Source of the DNA: CAWAPD01 sp963783865
GTDB lineage: Bacteria; Actinomycetota; Thermoleophilia; UBA2241
Assembly (NCBI GenBank): GCA_963783865.1
Contig: CAWAPD010000004.1
Coordinates: 62,001-126,000, forward strand
Length of the DNA: 64,000 bases
Direction of reading: 5' to 3'
Numbering within the stretch: the first letter of the stretch is position 1; each line of letters begins with the position of its first letter. A program made the translations under genes and the position numbers. Below the pieces are notes generated by a model, which saw nothing but the letters and a program-made list of their open reading frames with translations, did not search any database and was not told the DNA's origin. Of this stretch, positions 33,172 to 41,073 are shown in pieces.

Positions 33172-33945
33172 ATGGCCGTCGACATCACCCGCACCGGCGC
33201 CGTCGCCGTCGTCACCATCGACCGTCCCGAGGCGCTGAACGCGCTCAACGCCGCCACCAACCAGGAGCTGCTCGAGGCGATCGCCGGGCTGTCGGCCGAC
33301 GCCTCGGTCCGCGCCGTGGTGCTGACCGGGGCCGGCGACAAGGCCTTCGTCGCCGGCGCCGACGTCGCCGAGATGGCCGCCTTCACGAGCGAAGAGGCCG
33401 AGGAGTTCGCCCGGCTGGGCCACGCCGTCTGCACCTCGATCGAGGAGGCGCCGCAGCCGTGGATCGCCGCCGTCAACGGCTTCGCCCTCGGCGGCGGCTG
33501 CGAGCTGGCCCTGGCCTGCGACGTGCGCTTCGCCGCCAACGAGGCCAAGTTCGGCCAGCCCGAGATCGGCCTCGGCATCACTCCCGGCTTCGGCGGCACC
33601 CAGCGCCTGCCGCGCGCCGTCGGCCTCGGCTGGGCCAAGTTCCTGGTCCTGACCGGCAAGCCGATCCGCGCCGACGAGGCCTACCGCATCGGCCTCGTCC
33701 AGGGCGTCTGCCCGCGCGAGGAGCTGATGGACCGGGTCATGAAGGTCGCTGAATCGTTCGCCTCGCGCAGCCTGCTGACGCTCAACGCTTGCAAGCGGGC
33801 GGTCCAGGCCTCGTGCGAGGCCGAGCTCACCACCGGCCTCGAGATCGAGACCGGCCTGTTCGCCGAGTGCTTCGGCACGCACGACCAGAAGGAGGGCATG
33901 GGCGCCTTCCTCGAGAAGCGGGCGCCGGAGTTCACGGGCGAATAG
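33172..33945 (+). CDS. Enoyl-CoA hydratase/crotonase
   Basis: A 257-residue crotonase-fold enzyme that hydrates trans-2-enoyl-CoA in beta-oxidation or butyrate metabolism. The oxyanion-hole segments are KAFVAGADVAEM and ALGGGCELALACD; the two catalytic glutamates are Glu111 and Glu131 (GQPEIGLGITPGFGGTQRL). Both being present makes hydratase activity likely rather than an isomerase-only role. ATG at 33172 has an AAGGAGG site. It stands alone and converges on otsB with a 25-nt gap that could hold a short bidirectional hairpin. Confidence 0.92.
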   Translation: MAVDITRTGAVAVVTIDRPEALNALNAATNQELLEAIAGLSADASVRAVVLTGAGDKAFVAGADVAEMAAFTSEEAEEFARLGHAVCTSIEEAPQPWIAAVNGFALGGGCELALACDVRFAANEAKFGQPEIGLGITPGFGGTQRLPRAVGLGWAKFLVLTGKPIRADEAYRIGLVQGVCPREELMDRVMKVAESFASRSLLTLNACKRAVQASCEAELTTGLEIETGLFAECFGTHDQKEGMGAFLEKRAPEFTGE

Positions 33946-33970
33946 GACCCGCGCGGTGTAGCTGCGGGGT

Positions 33971-34819
33971 CTAGCCGCCGATCGCCTGCAGCAGCCGCCG
34001 CAGCACGTGGAGGACGCCCGGTGTGGCCACGACCCAGACGTCGCCGCCCTCGCGCACCTCGTCGGGCGTCTCGTCGGTGATCGCCGCGACCGTGAAGGCA
34101 CGGCGCGGCTGTCCCGCGGCGGCACCTTCGTCGGCCCACTGCTTCACGGCCGCGAAGCCCGTGCAGTCGGTGAGGTCGTCGCCGAGGAACACCGCCGTGG
34201 CGAAGGCGCCGCCGGCCAGCAGCCGCGCCGTGGCCGTACCCTTGCTGACCGGGTCGGGCGGCCGCACCTCGACCACGAAGTGGCCGCTGGCGATGCCCAG
34301 GCCGCGCAGCCGGGCCGGCTGCAGCACCTCCCGCTCGAGCACGGCCAGCGTGGCGGCCGGGTCGGGCGCGCGCCGGTAGTGGAGGTCGAGCATCGGCCCC
34401 TTGTCCTCGAGCACCAGCCCCAGGCTCTCGGCGTCGAGCATCCGCGCCCGCCGGACCATCGCCTGGACCTCGTCCTGCCAGCGGTCGGCCGCCGGGTCCC
34501 GGGTGAGGGCGCCGTCGGGGGCGAGCACGTCGAAGCCGTGCAGGCCGACGTACCAGGCGCCGGGCACGCCGACCATGGCGGCGCCCTGGCGCACGTCGCG
34601 GCCGGTGACGAAGGCGGTCAGGCCGAGGCGCGGCGCGAGCGTCGCGAGCGCCGCGCGGAACTCCTCGGGCACGACGGCTGCGTACGGGTCGGCGACGATG
34701 GGGGAGAGGGTGCCGTCGATGTCGCTGAACAGGGCGGTCGCGCGCGGGTCGCGCGCGACCGCCCGCAGGCATTCCTCCAGCGTCTCCTCGCCGTGCAGGA
34801 CGAGCCCGTCGTCCACCAC
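33971..34819 (-). CDS. otsB: Trehalose-6-phosphate phosphatase
   Basis: A 282-residue HAD-superfamily phosphatase that completes trehalose synthesis. Motif I is DIDGT (33-37), the threonine motif lies in FVTGRD, the lysine in PVSKGTAT, and the acidic motif in FLGDDLTD. HYRRAPDP and the cap-domain segment GLHGFDVLAPDG fit OtsB. No otsA lies in the window. GTG at 34819 has a GGGAGG site. A 15-bp inverted repeat (34732-34746/34750-34764) covers the codons just before the catalytic motif. Confidence 0.88.
   Translation of the reverse strand: MVDDGLVLHGEETLEECLRAVARDPRATALFSDIDGTLSPIVADPYAAVVPEEFRAALATLAPRLGLTAFVTGRDVRQGAAMVGVPGAWYVGLHGFDVLAPDGALTRDPAADRWQDEVQAMVRRARMLDAESLGLVLEDKGPMLDLHYRRAPDPAATLAVLEREVLQPARLRGLGIASGHFVVEVRPPDPVSKGTATARLLAGGAFATAVFLGDDLTDCTGFAAVKQWADEGAAAGQPRRAFTVAAITDETPDEVREGGDVWVVATPGVLHVLRRLLQAIGG
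34732..34764. repeat. 15-bp perfect inverted repeat in otsB
   Basis: Arms 34732-34746 and 34750-34764 with a 3-nt loop, encoding AVARDPRATAL upstream of the DIDGT motif. Nearly all G and C. Confidence 0.55.
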
Positions 34820-34889
34820 GCCTCCCAGTCTCGCTCGCGGCCAAGCCTACCCGAAGCCGCGGGTCGCCGCGACGCCGCGTCGGCGCGTG

Positions 34890-34918
34890 TTGAGGCCCGC
34901 GCGGGGCTGGGGTATCGT
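34890..34918 (+). promoter_or_regulatory. Promoter of the acidic hypothetical gene
   Basis: TTGAGG (34890-34895), 17-nt spacer, TATCGT (34913-34918); the start of transcription would be about 25 nt before the ATG at 34951. Confidence 0.55.
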
Positions 34919-34950
34919 GGGCGGGTCCCCCGGAGAGGCGAGAGGTCGTG

Positions 34951-35664
34951 ATGACTGACAGCGAGAACACGCCCGCGGCGGCGCCCGGCGCCGAGCCCGT
35001 CAGACAGGAGCGCGCCGATCCCTACCTCAAGTCGATGCTCCTCGGCCTGATCGAGGACAGCTACCTGCACACGGGTACGTTCACGCAGTTCGCCTCCGAG
35101 GTCCTCAAGGTCATCGCCTACGCGGCCACGGTGCCGGTCGCGTTCACCGAGGGGTTCCTCAAGGCGTATCTGTCGATCGACCGTATCGACGAGACCGACG
35201 ACGGGCAGATCAAGATCATCCCCAAGACCGGCGCCAGCATCGAGGAGATGATGCGCGACGTCGACGCGATCACCGCCCAGGTCGACCCGACCGCCGTCTT
35301 CAACCCCATCGTGCGCAGCCGGCTGACGGCCGTGCACGAGGCGTCGAGCAAGGCGATGAAGTACGACCTGAACCAGCTCACCGAGATGGACGACGGACAG
35401 CTGATGGACGTGCTGCGCCAGATGCAGAAGGAGTCCGAGGAGCTGCAGGACGACGAGAACCCGGCCGAGGACGCCTCCAAGGACTACATCCGCGCCAAGC
35501 TCGAGACGATCCGCAAGAACGTGCGCTCGTTCCAGGCCCAGCAGCGTCGGTCGCTGGAGGTCGTCGACGAGGGGCTGAAGGAACCCGGGGCGGGCTCCGC
35601 GCCTGCCGAGCCCGGCGGCGCGGCGGGCGCGGAGCCCGCCGAGCCCGAGGCACCATCGGCTTGA
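34951..35664 (+). CDS. Acidic cytoplasmic protein, unknown function
   Basis: A 237-residue soluble protein that I do not recognise. The core (about 20-215) is strongly helical: YLKSMLLGLIEDSYLHTGTF, then FASEVLKVIAYAATVPVAFT, and a long charged segment rich in Glu, Asp and Gln that may form a coiled coil (about 140-210). There are no cysteines and no membrane helix. The last 40 residues are Ala/Glu/Pro-rich and encoded by a 15-bp inverted repeat (35589-35603/35626-35640). Its own promoter precedes it; pyrF follows 55 nt later. Confidence 0.75.
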   Translation: MTDSENTPAAAPGAEPVRQERADPYLKSMLLGLIEDSYLHTGTFTQFASEVLKVIAYAATVPVAFTEGFLKAYLSIDRIDETDDGQIKIIPKTGASIEEMMRDVDAITAQVDPTAVFNPIVRSRLTAVHEASSKAMKYDLNQLTEMDDGQLMDVLRQMQKESEELQDDENPAEDASKDYIRAKLETIRKNVRSFQAQQRRSLEVVDEGLKEPGAGSAPAEPGGAAGAEPAEPEAPSA

Positions 35665-35719
35665 CCCTGCGGCGGCTCCGGCGGGAAGGATTCGCCGCGC
35701 CGTCGCCCAACATGACGAC

Positions 35720-36643
35720 GTGACCCACTTCTCAGACACCCTGGCTGCCAGCGTGCTGGCCCGGCGCAGCGCCGTCTGCGTCGGCATCGACCCCGTGCTC
35801 GAGCGCATGCCTCCGGAACTGCGCGAGCGCTACGCCGGCCGGGCGCGGGCAGGCGGCGACGGCGGCGAGGCCGCCGCCGTCGCCGCCTGCTTCGCCGAGT
35901 TCGGCCGCGGCATCATCGAGGCCGTCGCCGGCGTGGCCGCGGCGATCAAGCCGCAGGCGGCCTTCTTCGAGCAGTACGGCCCCGAGGGCTGGCGCGCGCT
36001 GGGCGAGGTCGTGCGCTGCGCTCACGAGCATGGTCTGCCGGTGATCGTCGATGCCAAGCGCGCCGACATCGGTTCGACCAGCGCCGCCTACGCGGCCGGG
36101 CTGTTCGGCGAGTCGCCGGGGTTCTTCGGTCCGGTGCCGGGGCTGGGCGCCGACGCGGTCACCGTGAACCCCTACCTCGGTCAGGACGCGCTCGCCCCGT
36201 TCGCCCACTTCTGCGAGTTGGGCAAGGGGCTGTTCGTGCTCGTGCGCACGAGCAACTCCGGCGCCGTCGAGCTGCAGGAGTGCGACGCCGAGGGCCGGCC
36301 GCTGTTCCTGCGCGTGGCCGCGATGGTCGCCCGCATGGGCGCCGGGCACGTCGGCGCGCACGGGTACAGCGACGTGGGGGCGGTCGCCGGGGCGACCGCC
36401 CCCACGTCGCTCGCCGCCGTGCGCGCCGCCCTGCCCGGCGCCTTCATCCTGGTGCCCGGCTACGGGGCCCAGGGGGGCGGCGCCGAGGGCCTGGGCGGCA
36501 TCGCCGCCGGCGACGCCCTCGGCTACATCGTCAACGCCTCGCGGTCTATCATCTATGCGTGGCAGGAGGCGGGCGGCGACTACCGGGCGGCCGCCGCCGC
36601 GGCCGCGGCGGCGATGCGCACCGAGGTCAGCGGGGGGCTATGA
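35720..36643 (+). CDS. pyrF: Orotidine-5'-phosphate decarboxylase, type 2
   Basis: A 307-residue enzyme for the last step of UMP synthesis. The catalytic motif DAKRADIGST is visible near residue 111, and GVAAAIKPQAAFFEQYGPEG and VNPYLGQDAL are typical of the longer type 2 group found in actinobacteria. GTG at 35720 is the start. It stands apart from other pyr genes, and its stop overlaps the start of the LysM gene as ATGA. A 21-bp perfect inverted repeat lies in the conserved GAVAGATAP segment. Confidence 0.93.
   Translation: MTHFSDTLAASVLARRSAVCVGIDPVLERMPPELRERYAGRARAGGDGGEAAAVAACFAEFGRGIIEAVAGVAAAIKPQAAFFEQYGPEGWRALGEVVRCAHEHGLPVIVDAKRADIGSTSAAYAAGLFGESPGFFGPVPGLGADAVTVNPYLGQDALAPFAHFCELGKGLFVLVRTSNSGAVELQECDAEGRPLFLRVAAMVARMGAGHVGAHGYSDVGAVAGATAPTSLAAVRAALPGAFILVPGYGAQGGGAEGLGGIAAGDALGYIVNASRSIIYAWQEAGGDYRAAAAAAAAAMRTEVSGGL
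36368..36411. repeat. 21-bp perfect inverted repeat in the pyrF core
   Basis: Arms 36368-36388 and 36391-36411 pair perfectly around a 2-nt loop and include several A and T bases. It encodes SDVGAVAGATAPTS, part of the conserved fold rather than a linker. Confidence 0.8.
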
Positions 36644-37263
36644 ACGACGACGAACAGACCAGGATCCTGCCCGGCGGCGACGACCCCGAGCAGACCGGCC
36701 GGCTCTGGCCGCCGCCCGACGAGGCATCGGTGCAGTCCGACGACAAGGCGCCGGCCCGGTCCGACCCGCAGGCTCCCCCGCCCGACGACCAGGCGCCGAC
36801 CCAGTACGCCGGTGCCGGTCCCGAGCGGACGGTGCGCTACGAAGGACCGCCCCGCGACTGGGCGCAGCCCGACGTGTCGCCGCCGCCCCGCGACTGGTCC
36901 CAGCCCGAGGCCGCGCCCGCGCCGCCCGTGCCGCAGGCGCGGCCGCGGGGGGCCGGGCCCCGCGGCGTGCGCTCGCCGGCGGCGCGCATCGCCGCGCCTA
37001 TCGTCTTCCTGGTCGCGGTGGTCGCGCTGTTCAGCCTTACGATGCAGTCCGGCGTGCTCAAGAACCACTCGACGACCAAGCCGGGGGGCGGCGCGGCTAC
37101 GTCCAAGCCCGCCGCACGTTACTACGTGGTCAAGCCCGGCGACTCGCTGTCGCAGATTGCCGCCAGGCACAACACCGACGTGGCCACCCTGCTGCGGCTC
37201 AACCCGCGCATGAGCGAGACGACGCTCACCATCGGCGAGAAGATCAAGCTGCCGTCGCGGTAG
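36640..37263 (+). CDS. Membrane-anchored LysM-domain protein
   Basis: A 207-residue protein with a long Pro/Asp-rich cytoplasmic tail (1-110), one membrane helix (about 118-138, IAAPIVFLVAVVALFSL) and a single LysM domain at the C-terminus (about 160-205: YVVKPGDSLSQIAARHNTDV). LysM binds peptidoglycan, so it links membrane and wall; its position just before the division cluster fits. ATG at 36640 overlaps the pyrF stop as ATGA. Confidence 0.85.
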   Translation: MNDDEQTRILPGGDDPEQTGRLWPPPDEASVQSDDKAPARSDPQAPPPDDQAPTQYAGAGPERTVRYEGPPRDWAQPDVSPPPRDWSQPEAAPAPPVPQARPRGAGPRGVRSPAARIAAPIVFLVAVVALFSLTMQSGVLKNHSTTKPGGGAATSKPAARYYVVKPGDSLSQIAARHNTDVATLLRLNPRMSETTLTIGEKIKLPSR

Positions 37264-37448
37264 CGCCGGCCGTCCGCGCCGTCGTCGCCCCGGCCCGGTG
37301 CGCCCTTTCGGCGGCCCCAGTATTCCGTAGCCCGTCCTGACAACAGCGCCTCGGTCGGCCGGCGTCTCGCCGCCGACGGCCGGGACGTCCCACATCCTTC
37401 TGAGCCCGAATGGCGCGACGCCCACCCCCGTGGTCCGGCAGAACCATG

Positions 37449-37507
37449 TTGTGGGGAGGAATGTACGAAAGGTATTGCAAAGTGGGGAACTGTGGGGTAA
37501 AGTGGCG
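37449..37507 (+). promoter_or_regulatory. mraZ promoter and MraZ operator
   Basis: A possible promoter is TTGTGG (37449-37454), 18-nt spacer, TATTGC (37473-37478). Over the expected start site lie TGGGG (37483-37487), TGGGG (37493-37497) and TGGCG (37503-37507), spaced exactly 10 bp. MraZ is known to bind such TGGGN direct repeats in front of its own gene, so autorepression of the dcw cluster is well supported. Confidence 0.8.
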
Positions 37508-37512
37508 CCGCT

Positions 37513-37953
37513 ATGCAGCGCTCGGTGCTCTTGGGGGAGTTCGATTTCACGCTGGACGCGAAGAACCGCGTCGCCATCCCGGCACGCCTGCGTCCGGCCT
37601 TCGCCGAAGGCGCCTACCTCACCCGGGGCTTCGATCGCTGCCTGGCCGCCTATCCGACCGACGAGTGGGACGAGTTCGTTGCCGAGCGCACGGGGGATCT
37701 GCCGGCGATGAGCGAGAGGGGGCGCGAGGTCAGGAGGTTCCTGTTCGCCGCCGCCACCTTCGACCAGCTCGACGGCCAGGGCCGGGTGAAGGTGCCCGTC
37801 AACCTGCTCGAGTTCGCCGGGATCACGCGCGACGTGACGATCCTCGGCGTCCACGACCACCTCGAGATCTGGGACCGGGCGGCCTGGGCGACCTATCGCA
37901 AGCAGATGGAGGAGGGGGCCGATGCTGCCGCAGACCAACTGGCAAATCAGTGA
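37513..37953 (+). CDS. mraZ: Transcriptional regulator MraZ
   Basis: A 146-residue DNA-binding protein with two SpoVT/AbrB-like halves (FDFTLDAKNRVAIPARLRPA and FDQLDGQGRVKVPVNLLEFA). It forms ring-shaped multimers and binds direct repeats upstream of itself. It is first in the division cluster. There is no strong ribosome site; the ATG lies 6 nt after the last MraZ repeat, so the transcript leader is short. Confidence 0.96.
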   Translation: MQRSVLLGEFDFTLDAKNRVAIPARLRPAFAEGAYLTRGFDRCLAAYPTDEWDEFVAERTGDLPAMSERGREVRRFLFAAATFDQLDGQGRVKVPVNLLEFAGITRDVTILGVHDHLEIWDRAAWATYRKQMEEGADAAADQLANQ

Positions 37954-38893
37954 GTACGAGATGGCGCTGGCCCACATGCCCGTCCTGCTCGATGAGCTCG
38001 TCGACCTGCTCAAGCCCGCAGCGGGGGAGACGGCGTTCGACGCGACCTTCGGCGCCGGCGGCCACGCGGCCGCCGTGGCCGGGCGCCTCGGTCCCGACGG
38101 CGCCCTGATCGCCTGCGACCGCGACCCCAGCGTCGCCGAGTACTTCCGCGACTTCGCGCGTGAGGCCCCGTGCCACTGCGAGCTGTTCCACGGCGACTTC
38201 GCCGACGTGCTCGCTGAACGGCCCGACGCCTCCGTCGACATCGTCTACATGGACCTGGGCGTCTCTTCGATGCAGCTCGACCGGCGCGAGCGCGGGTTCT
38301 CCTATTCGTATGACGCGCCGCTCGACATGCGGATGGACCCCTCCCAGCCGGTGACCGCCGCCGACCTCGTGAACACGCTGTCGGCCGACGAGCTGACCGA
38401 CGTCTTCCGCCGCTACGGGGAGGAACGCTACGCGAGGCAGATCGCCAGGGGGATCGTGCGCCGGCGCGAGCGCGAGCCGCTGGGATCGACCGGAGAGCTC
38501 GTCGACGTGATCAAGAGCTCGATCCCGACGCCGGCGCGGTTCGGCGCCGGCAACCCGTCGCGGCGCGTGTTCCAGGCGCTGCGCATCGTGGTGAACAACG
38601 AGCTCGAGTCGCTGGCCCGCGGCCTCGAGGAGGCATACCGCGTGCTGCGCCCCGGGGGGCGCGTGGCGGCGATCTCGTTCCACTCGCTCGAGGACCGCAT
38701 GGTCAAGGAGTTCTTCAAGAGCCACGCCGCCGGGTGCATCTGCCCGCCGGGACTGCCGGTGTGCGTGTGCGGCCACGAGCCGACGATGCGCGTGCTGACA
38801 CGTCGTCCGGTCGTGCCGCGCGCGCAAGAGGTCGAGATCAACCCGCGTGCGAAGGCGGCCAAGCTGCGCACGGCGGTCAAGCTGGAGGACTGA
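37922..38893 (+). CDS. rsmH: 16S rRNA m4C1402 methyltransferase RsmH (MraW)
   Basis: A 323-residue SAM-dependent enzyme that methylates 16S rRNA C1402. HMPVLLDELVDLL is the family N-terminus, DATFGAGGHA the SAM-binding loop, YMDLGVSSMQLD the second motif, and RVFQALRIVVNNEL with ISFHSLEDRMVK the C-terminal blocks. ATG at 37922 overlaps mraZ by 32 nt and has a strong GGAGG site; ATG at 37961 would fit the family N-terminus but has a poor site. Confidence 0.95.
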   Translation: MLPQTNWQISEYEMALAHMPVLLDELVDLLKPAAGETAFDATFGAGGHAAAVAGRLGPDGALIACDRDPSVAEYFRDFAREAPCHCELFHGDFADVLAERPDASVDIVYMDLGVSSMQLDRRERGFSYSYDAPLDMRMDPSQPVTAADLVNTLSADELTDVFRRYGEERYARQIARGIVRRREREPLGSTGELVDVIKSSIPTPARFGAGNPSRRVFQALRIVVNNELESLARGLEEAYRVLRPGGRVAAISFHSLEDRMVKEFFKSHAAGCICPPGLPVCVCGHEPTMRVLTRRPVVPRAQEVEINPRAKAAKLRTAVKLED

Positions 38894-38896
38894 ACC

Positions 38897-39310
38897 GTGG
38901 CCCGTTCGGCACAAGCCGCGGCGGCGCTGCCGGCGCCGCGGCGAGAGGAGGAGGGGCGGCCGCGAGAGGTGCGGCGCCGCTCCGCGGCGCCGCTCCTGCA
39001 CGGCCGCCTCAAGGCGCGACTGCCTCTGCGCCTGCTCGTGTTCGTGGTCTGCCTGGCCCTGCTCGCCGTCGGCCGCGTCACCCTGAGCTTCGCCGTGGTC
39101 CAGAAGAACCTGCAGACCGACAGCGTGGTGCGCGAGTACCGCAAGCTCGACACGCAGAACCAGCAGCTGGCCGAGAAGGCCGCCGGGCTGGCCTCCTCGT
39201 TGAAGGTACGTAACCTCGCCGTCAAGCGCTACCACCTGGTGCTGCCGAGCAACGTGCAGTGGGTGACGGCGCATCCGGCGAAGGGTGGGTCCACGACAGC
39301 GAGGCGCTGA
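38897..39310 (+). CDS. ftsL: FtsL-like cell division protein
   Basis: A 137-residue bitopic protein: a basic cytoplasmic tail of about 40 residues, one membrane helix (about 42-66) and an extracytoplasmic coiled coil (VVQKNLQTDSVVREYRKLDT). Size, topology and position between rsmH and ftsI identify FtsL, whose sequence is never well conserved. It would form the FtsQLB complex with FtsQ. GTG at 38897; its stop overlaps the ftsI start by one base. The tail is encoded by GC-rich palindromic sequence (38971-38993). Confidence 0.82.
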   Translation: MARSAQAAAALPAPRREEEGRPREVRRRSAAPLLHGRLKARLPLRLLVFVVCLALLAVGRVTLSFAVVQKNLQTDSVVREYRKLDTQNQQLAEKAAGLASSLKVRNLAVKRYHLVLPSNVQWVTAHPAKGGSTTARR

Positions 39311-41043
39311 TGCCGGCAGACGGGCGCAACGGAGAGGCGCGGGGCCGCGACCGCGACCGGCGCGCCACCCGTGGCGACCGTCGCGGCCGCGGCCCCTCCA
39401 CCCGCGACGGGCGCGTGCGCCTGCTGCAGGCCGTGTTCGTGATCGCCTTCCTGGCCATCGGCGGCAAGGCGATCGCCCTCACCTCCACGCAGAGCAACCT
39501 TGCCCGGGTGGCCGAGCAGCAGCAGCTGCGCACCGTGCAGATCCCGGCGCCGCGAGGCGGCATCTACGACCGCGACGGCCAGCCGCTGGCGAAGGGGGTC
39601 GAGGCCCGCACCGTCTTTGCCACGCCGTACATGCTCGACGACCCGCGCACGGCGGCGCTGCAGCTCGCCAAGGCGCTGAAGATCCGCTGGCGGCCCCTGT
39701 ACCGCGAGCTTCGCGACAAGAAGAGCGGGTTCGCCTTCGTGGCCCGGCAGGCCTCGCCCGACCTGGCCGCCAAGGCCCTGGCGCTGGGCCTGCCGGGCGT
39801 CGGCGACTACGTCGAGGAGAAGCGCGACTACCCGATGAAGACCGTCGCGGCCCAGCTGATCGGGTTCGCCGGCGTCGACAACCGCGGCCTGGCCGGTCTG
39901 GAGGCCCAGTACGACGACCAGCTGGCCGGCAAGGCCGGCAAGCAGGTCGTCGTCCAGGCGCCGGGCGGCCTGGCGCTCAAGACGGTGAGTTCCGTCGATC
40001 CCGTCTCCGGCCAGGACCTGCGTCTGACCATCGACCAGTCGATCCAGTTCACCGCGGAGCAGGTGCTGGCCGACACGGTGCGCAGGACCTACGCCAAGAG
40101 CGGCACGGCGATCGTCCTCGACCCCCGGACCGGCGAGATCTACGCCCTGGCCAACGCGCCCCTCGTCGACGCGCAGGCGTTCGGCGACTCCCTGCTGGCC
40201 GACCAGCGCAACCATGCGCTGGTCGATTCGTACGAACCCGGCTCGACGTTCAAGACGATCACCGTCGCGGGGGCGCTGTCGGAGGGTCTCGTCAAACCCA
40301 CGACGAAGTTCGTCATCCCGCCCTCGCTCGCCGTCGGCGACCGCATCATCACCGACGCCGAGAAGCACGGGACGGAGACGCTGACGGTCAAGGAGATCCT
40401 GGCCTACTCGAGCAACATCGGCGCCGTGAAGATCGGCGAGCAGCTCGGCAAGGCACGCCTGCTCAAGTGGACACGGGCCTTCGGGTTCGGCCGCACGACC
40501 GGGTCCGGGTTCCCTGGGGAGACGCCGGGCTTCGTGCTGCCCGGCGACCAGTGGTCGGTGTCGACGATCGGCAACGTGCCCATGGGCCAGGGGATCTCGG
40601 TCACGGCGATGCAGATGGCGGCGGCCTACGCGGCCGTCGCCAACGACGGCGTGCTCGTGCAGCCGCACGTGGTGGCGCGGGTCGGTACGCAGGCCGTCGG
40701 TCCCATGCCCCAGCGGCGCGTCATCTCGGCTCGCGTGGCCCGGCAGTTGCGCGACATGCTCTCGGCGGTGGTGGGCGACGCGATGGGCACGGGGACGAAG
40801 GCGCGGATCCCCGGCTACACCGTCGCCGGCAAGACGGGCACCGCGCAGAAGGTGATCAACGGGGTGTATTCCCACTCCCAGTTCGTGGCGTCGTTCATCG
40901 GTATGGTGCCGGCCCAGAACCCTCAGCTGGTCGTGCTCGTGGTCGTCGATCAGCCGCACCCGATCTGGGGCGGCGTGGTCGCGGCTCCGGCGTTCGCCAG
41001 GATCTCGAGCTTCGCGCTACAGCGGCTCGGGATCGCGCCATGA
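39310..41043 (+). CDS. ftsI: Septal peptidoglycan transpeptidase FtsI (PBP3)
   Basis: A 577-residue class B penicillin-binding protein that cross-links septal peptidoglycan. After an Arg-rich tail comes one membrane helix (about 36-56), the dimerisation domain (RGGIYDRDGQPLAKGVEART), then the transpeptidase with active-site Ser312 in STFK, the SSN motif at 367-369 and KTG at 508-510. There is no PASTA domain. ATG at 39310 overlaps the ftsL stop (TGATG). Neighbours confirm the role. Confidence 0.95.
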   Translation: MPADGRNGEARGRDRDRRATRGDRRGRGPSTRDGRVRLLQAVFVIAFLAIGGKAIALTSTQSNLARVAEQQQLRTVQIPAPRGGIYDRDGQPLAKGVEARTVFATPYMLDDPRTAALQLAKALKIRWRPLYRELRDKKSGFAFVARQASPDLAAKALALGLPGVGDYVEEKRDYPMKTVAAQLIGFAGVDNRGLAGLEAQYDDQLAGKAGKQVVVQAPGGLALKTVSSVDPVSGQDLRLTIDQSIQFTAEQVLADTVRRTYAKSGTAIVLDPRTGEIYALANAPLVDAQAFGDSLLADQRNHALVDSYEPGSTFKTITVAGALSEGLVKPTTKFVIPPSLAVGDRIITDAEKHGTETLTVKEILAYSSNIGAVKIGEQLGKARLLKWTRAFGFGRTTGSGFPGETPGFVLPGDQWSVSTIGNVPMGQGISVTAMQMAAAYAAVANDGVLVQPHVVARVGTQAVGPMPQRRVISARVARQLRDMLSAVVGDAMGTGTKARIPGYTVAGKTGTAQKVINGVYSHSQFVASFIGMVPAQNPQLVVLVVVDQPHPIWGGVVAAPAFARISSFALQRLGIAP

Positions 41044-41073
41044 GGCCGGGTTCTTCTGATAGGATGGCCGGGC

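Noticed and set aside
33331..33357. Near-palindrome in the enoyl-CoA hydratase oxyanion motif
   Set aside because: The conserved peptide GDKAFVAG encoded with the usual GC codons is palindromic by itself, so no special cause is needed.
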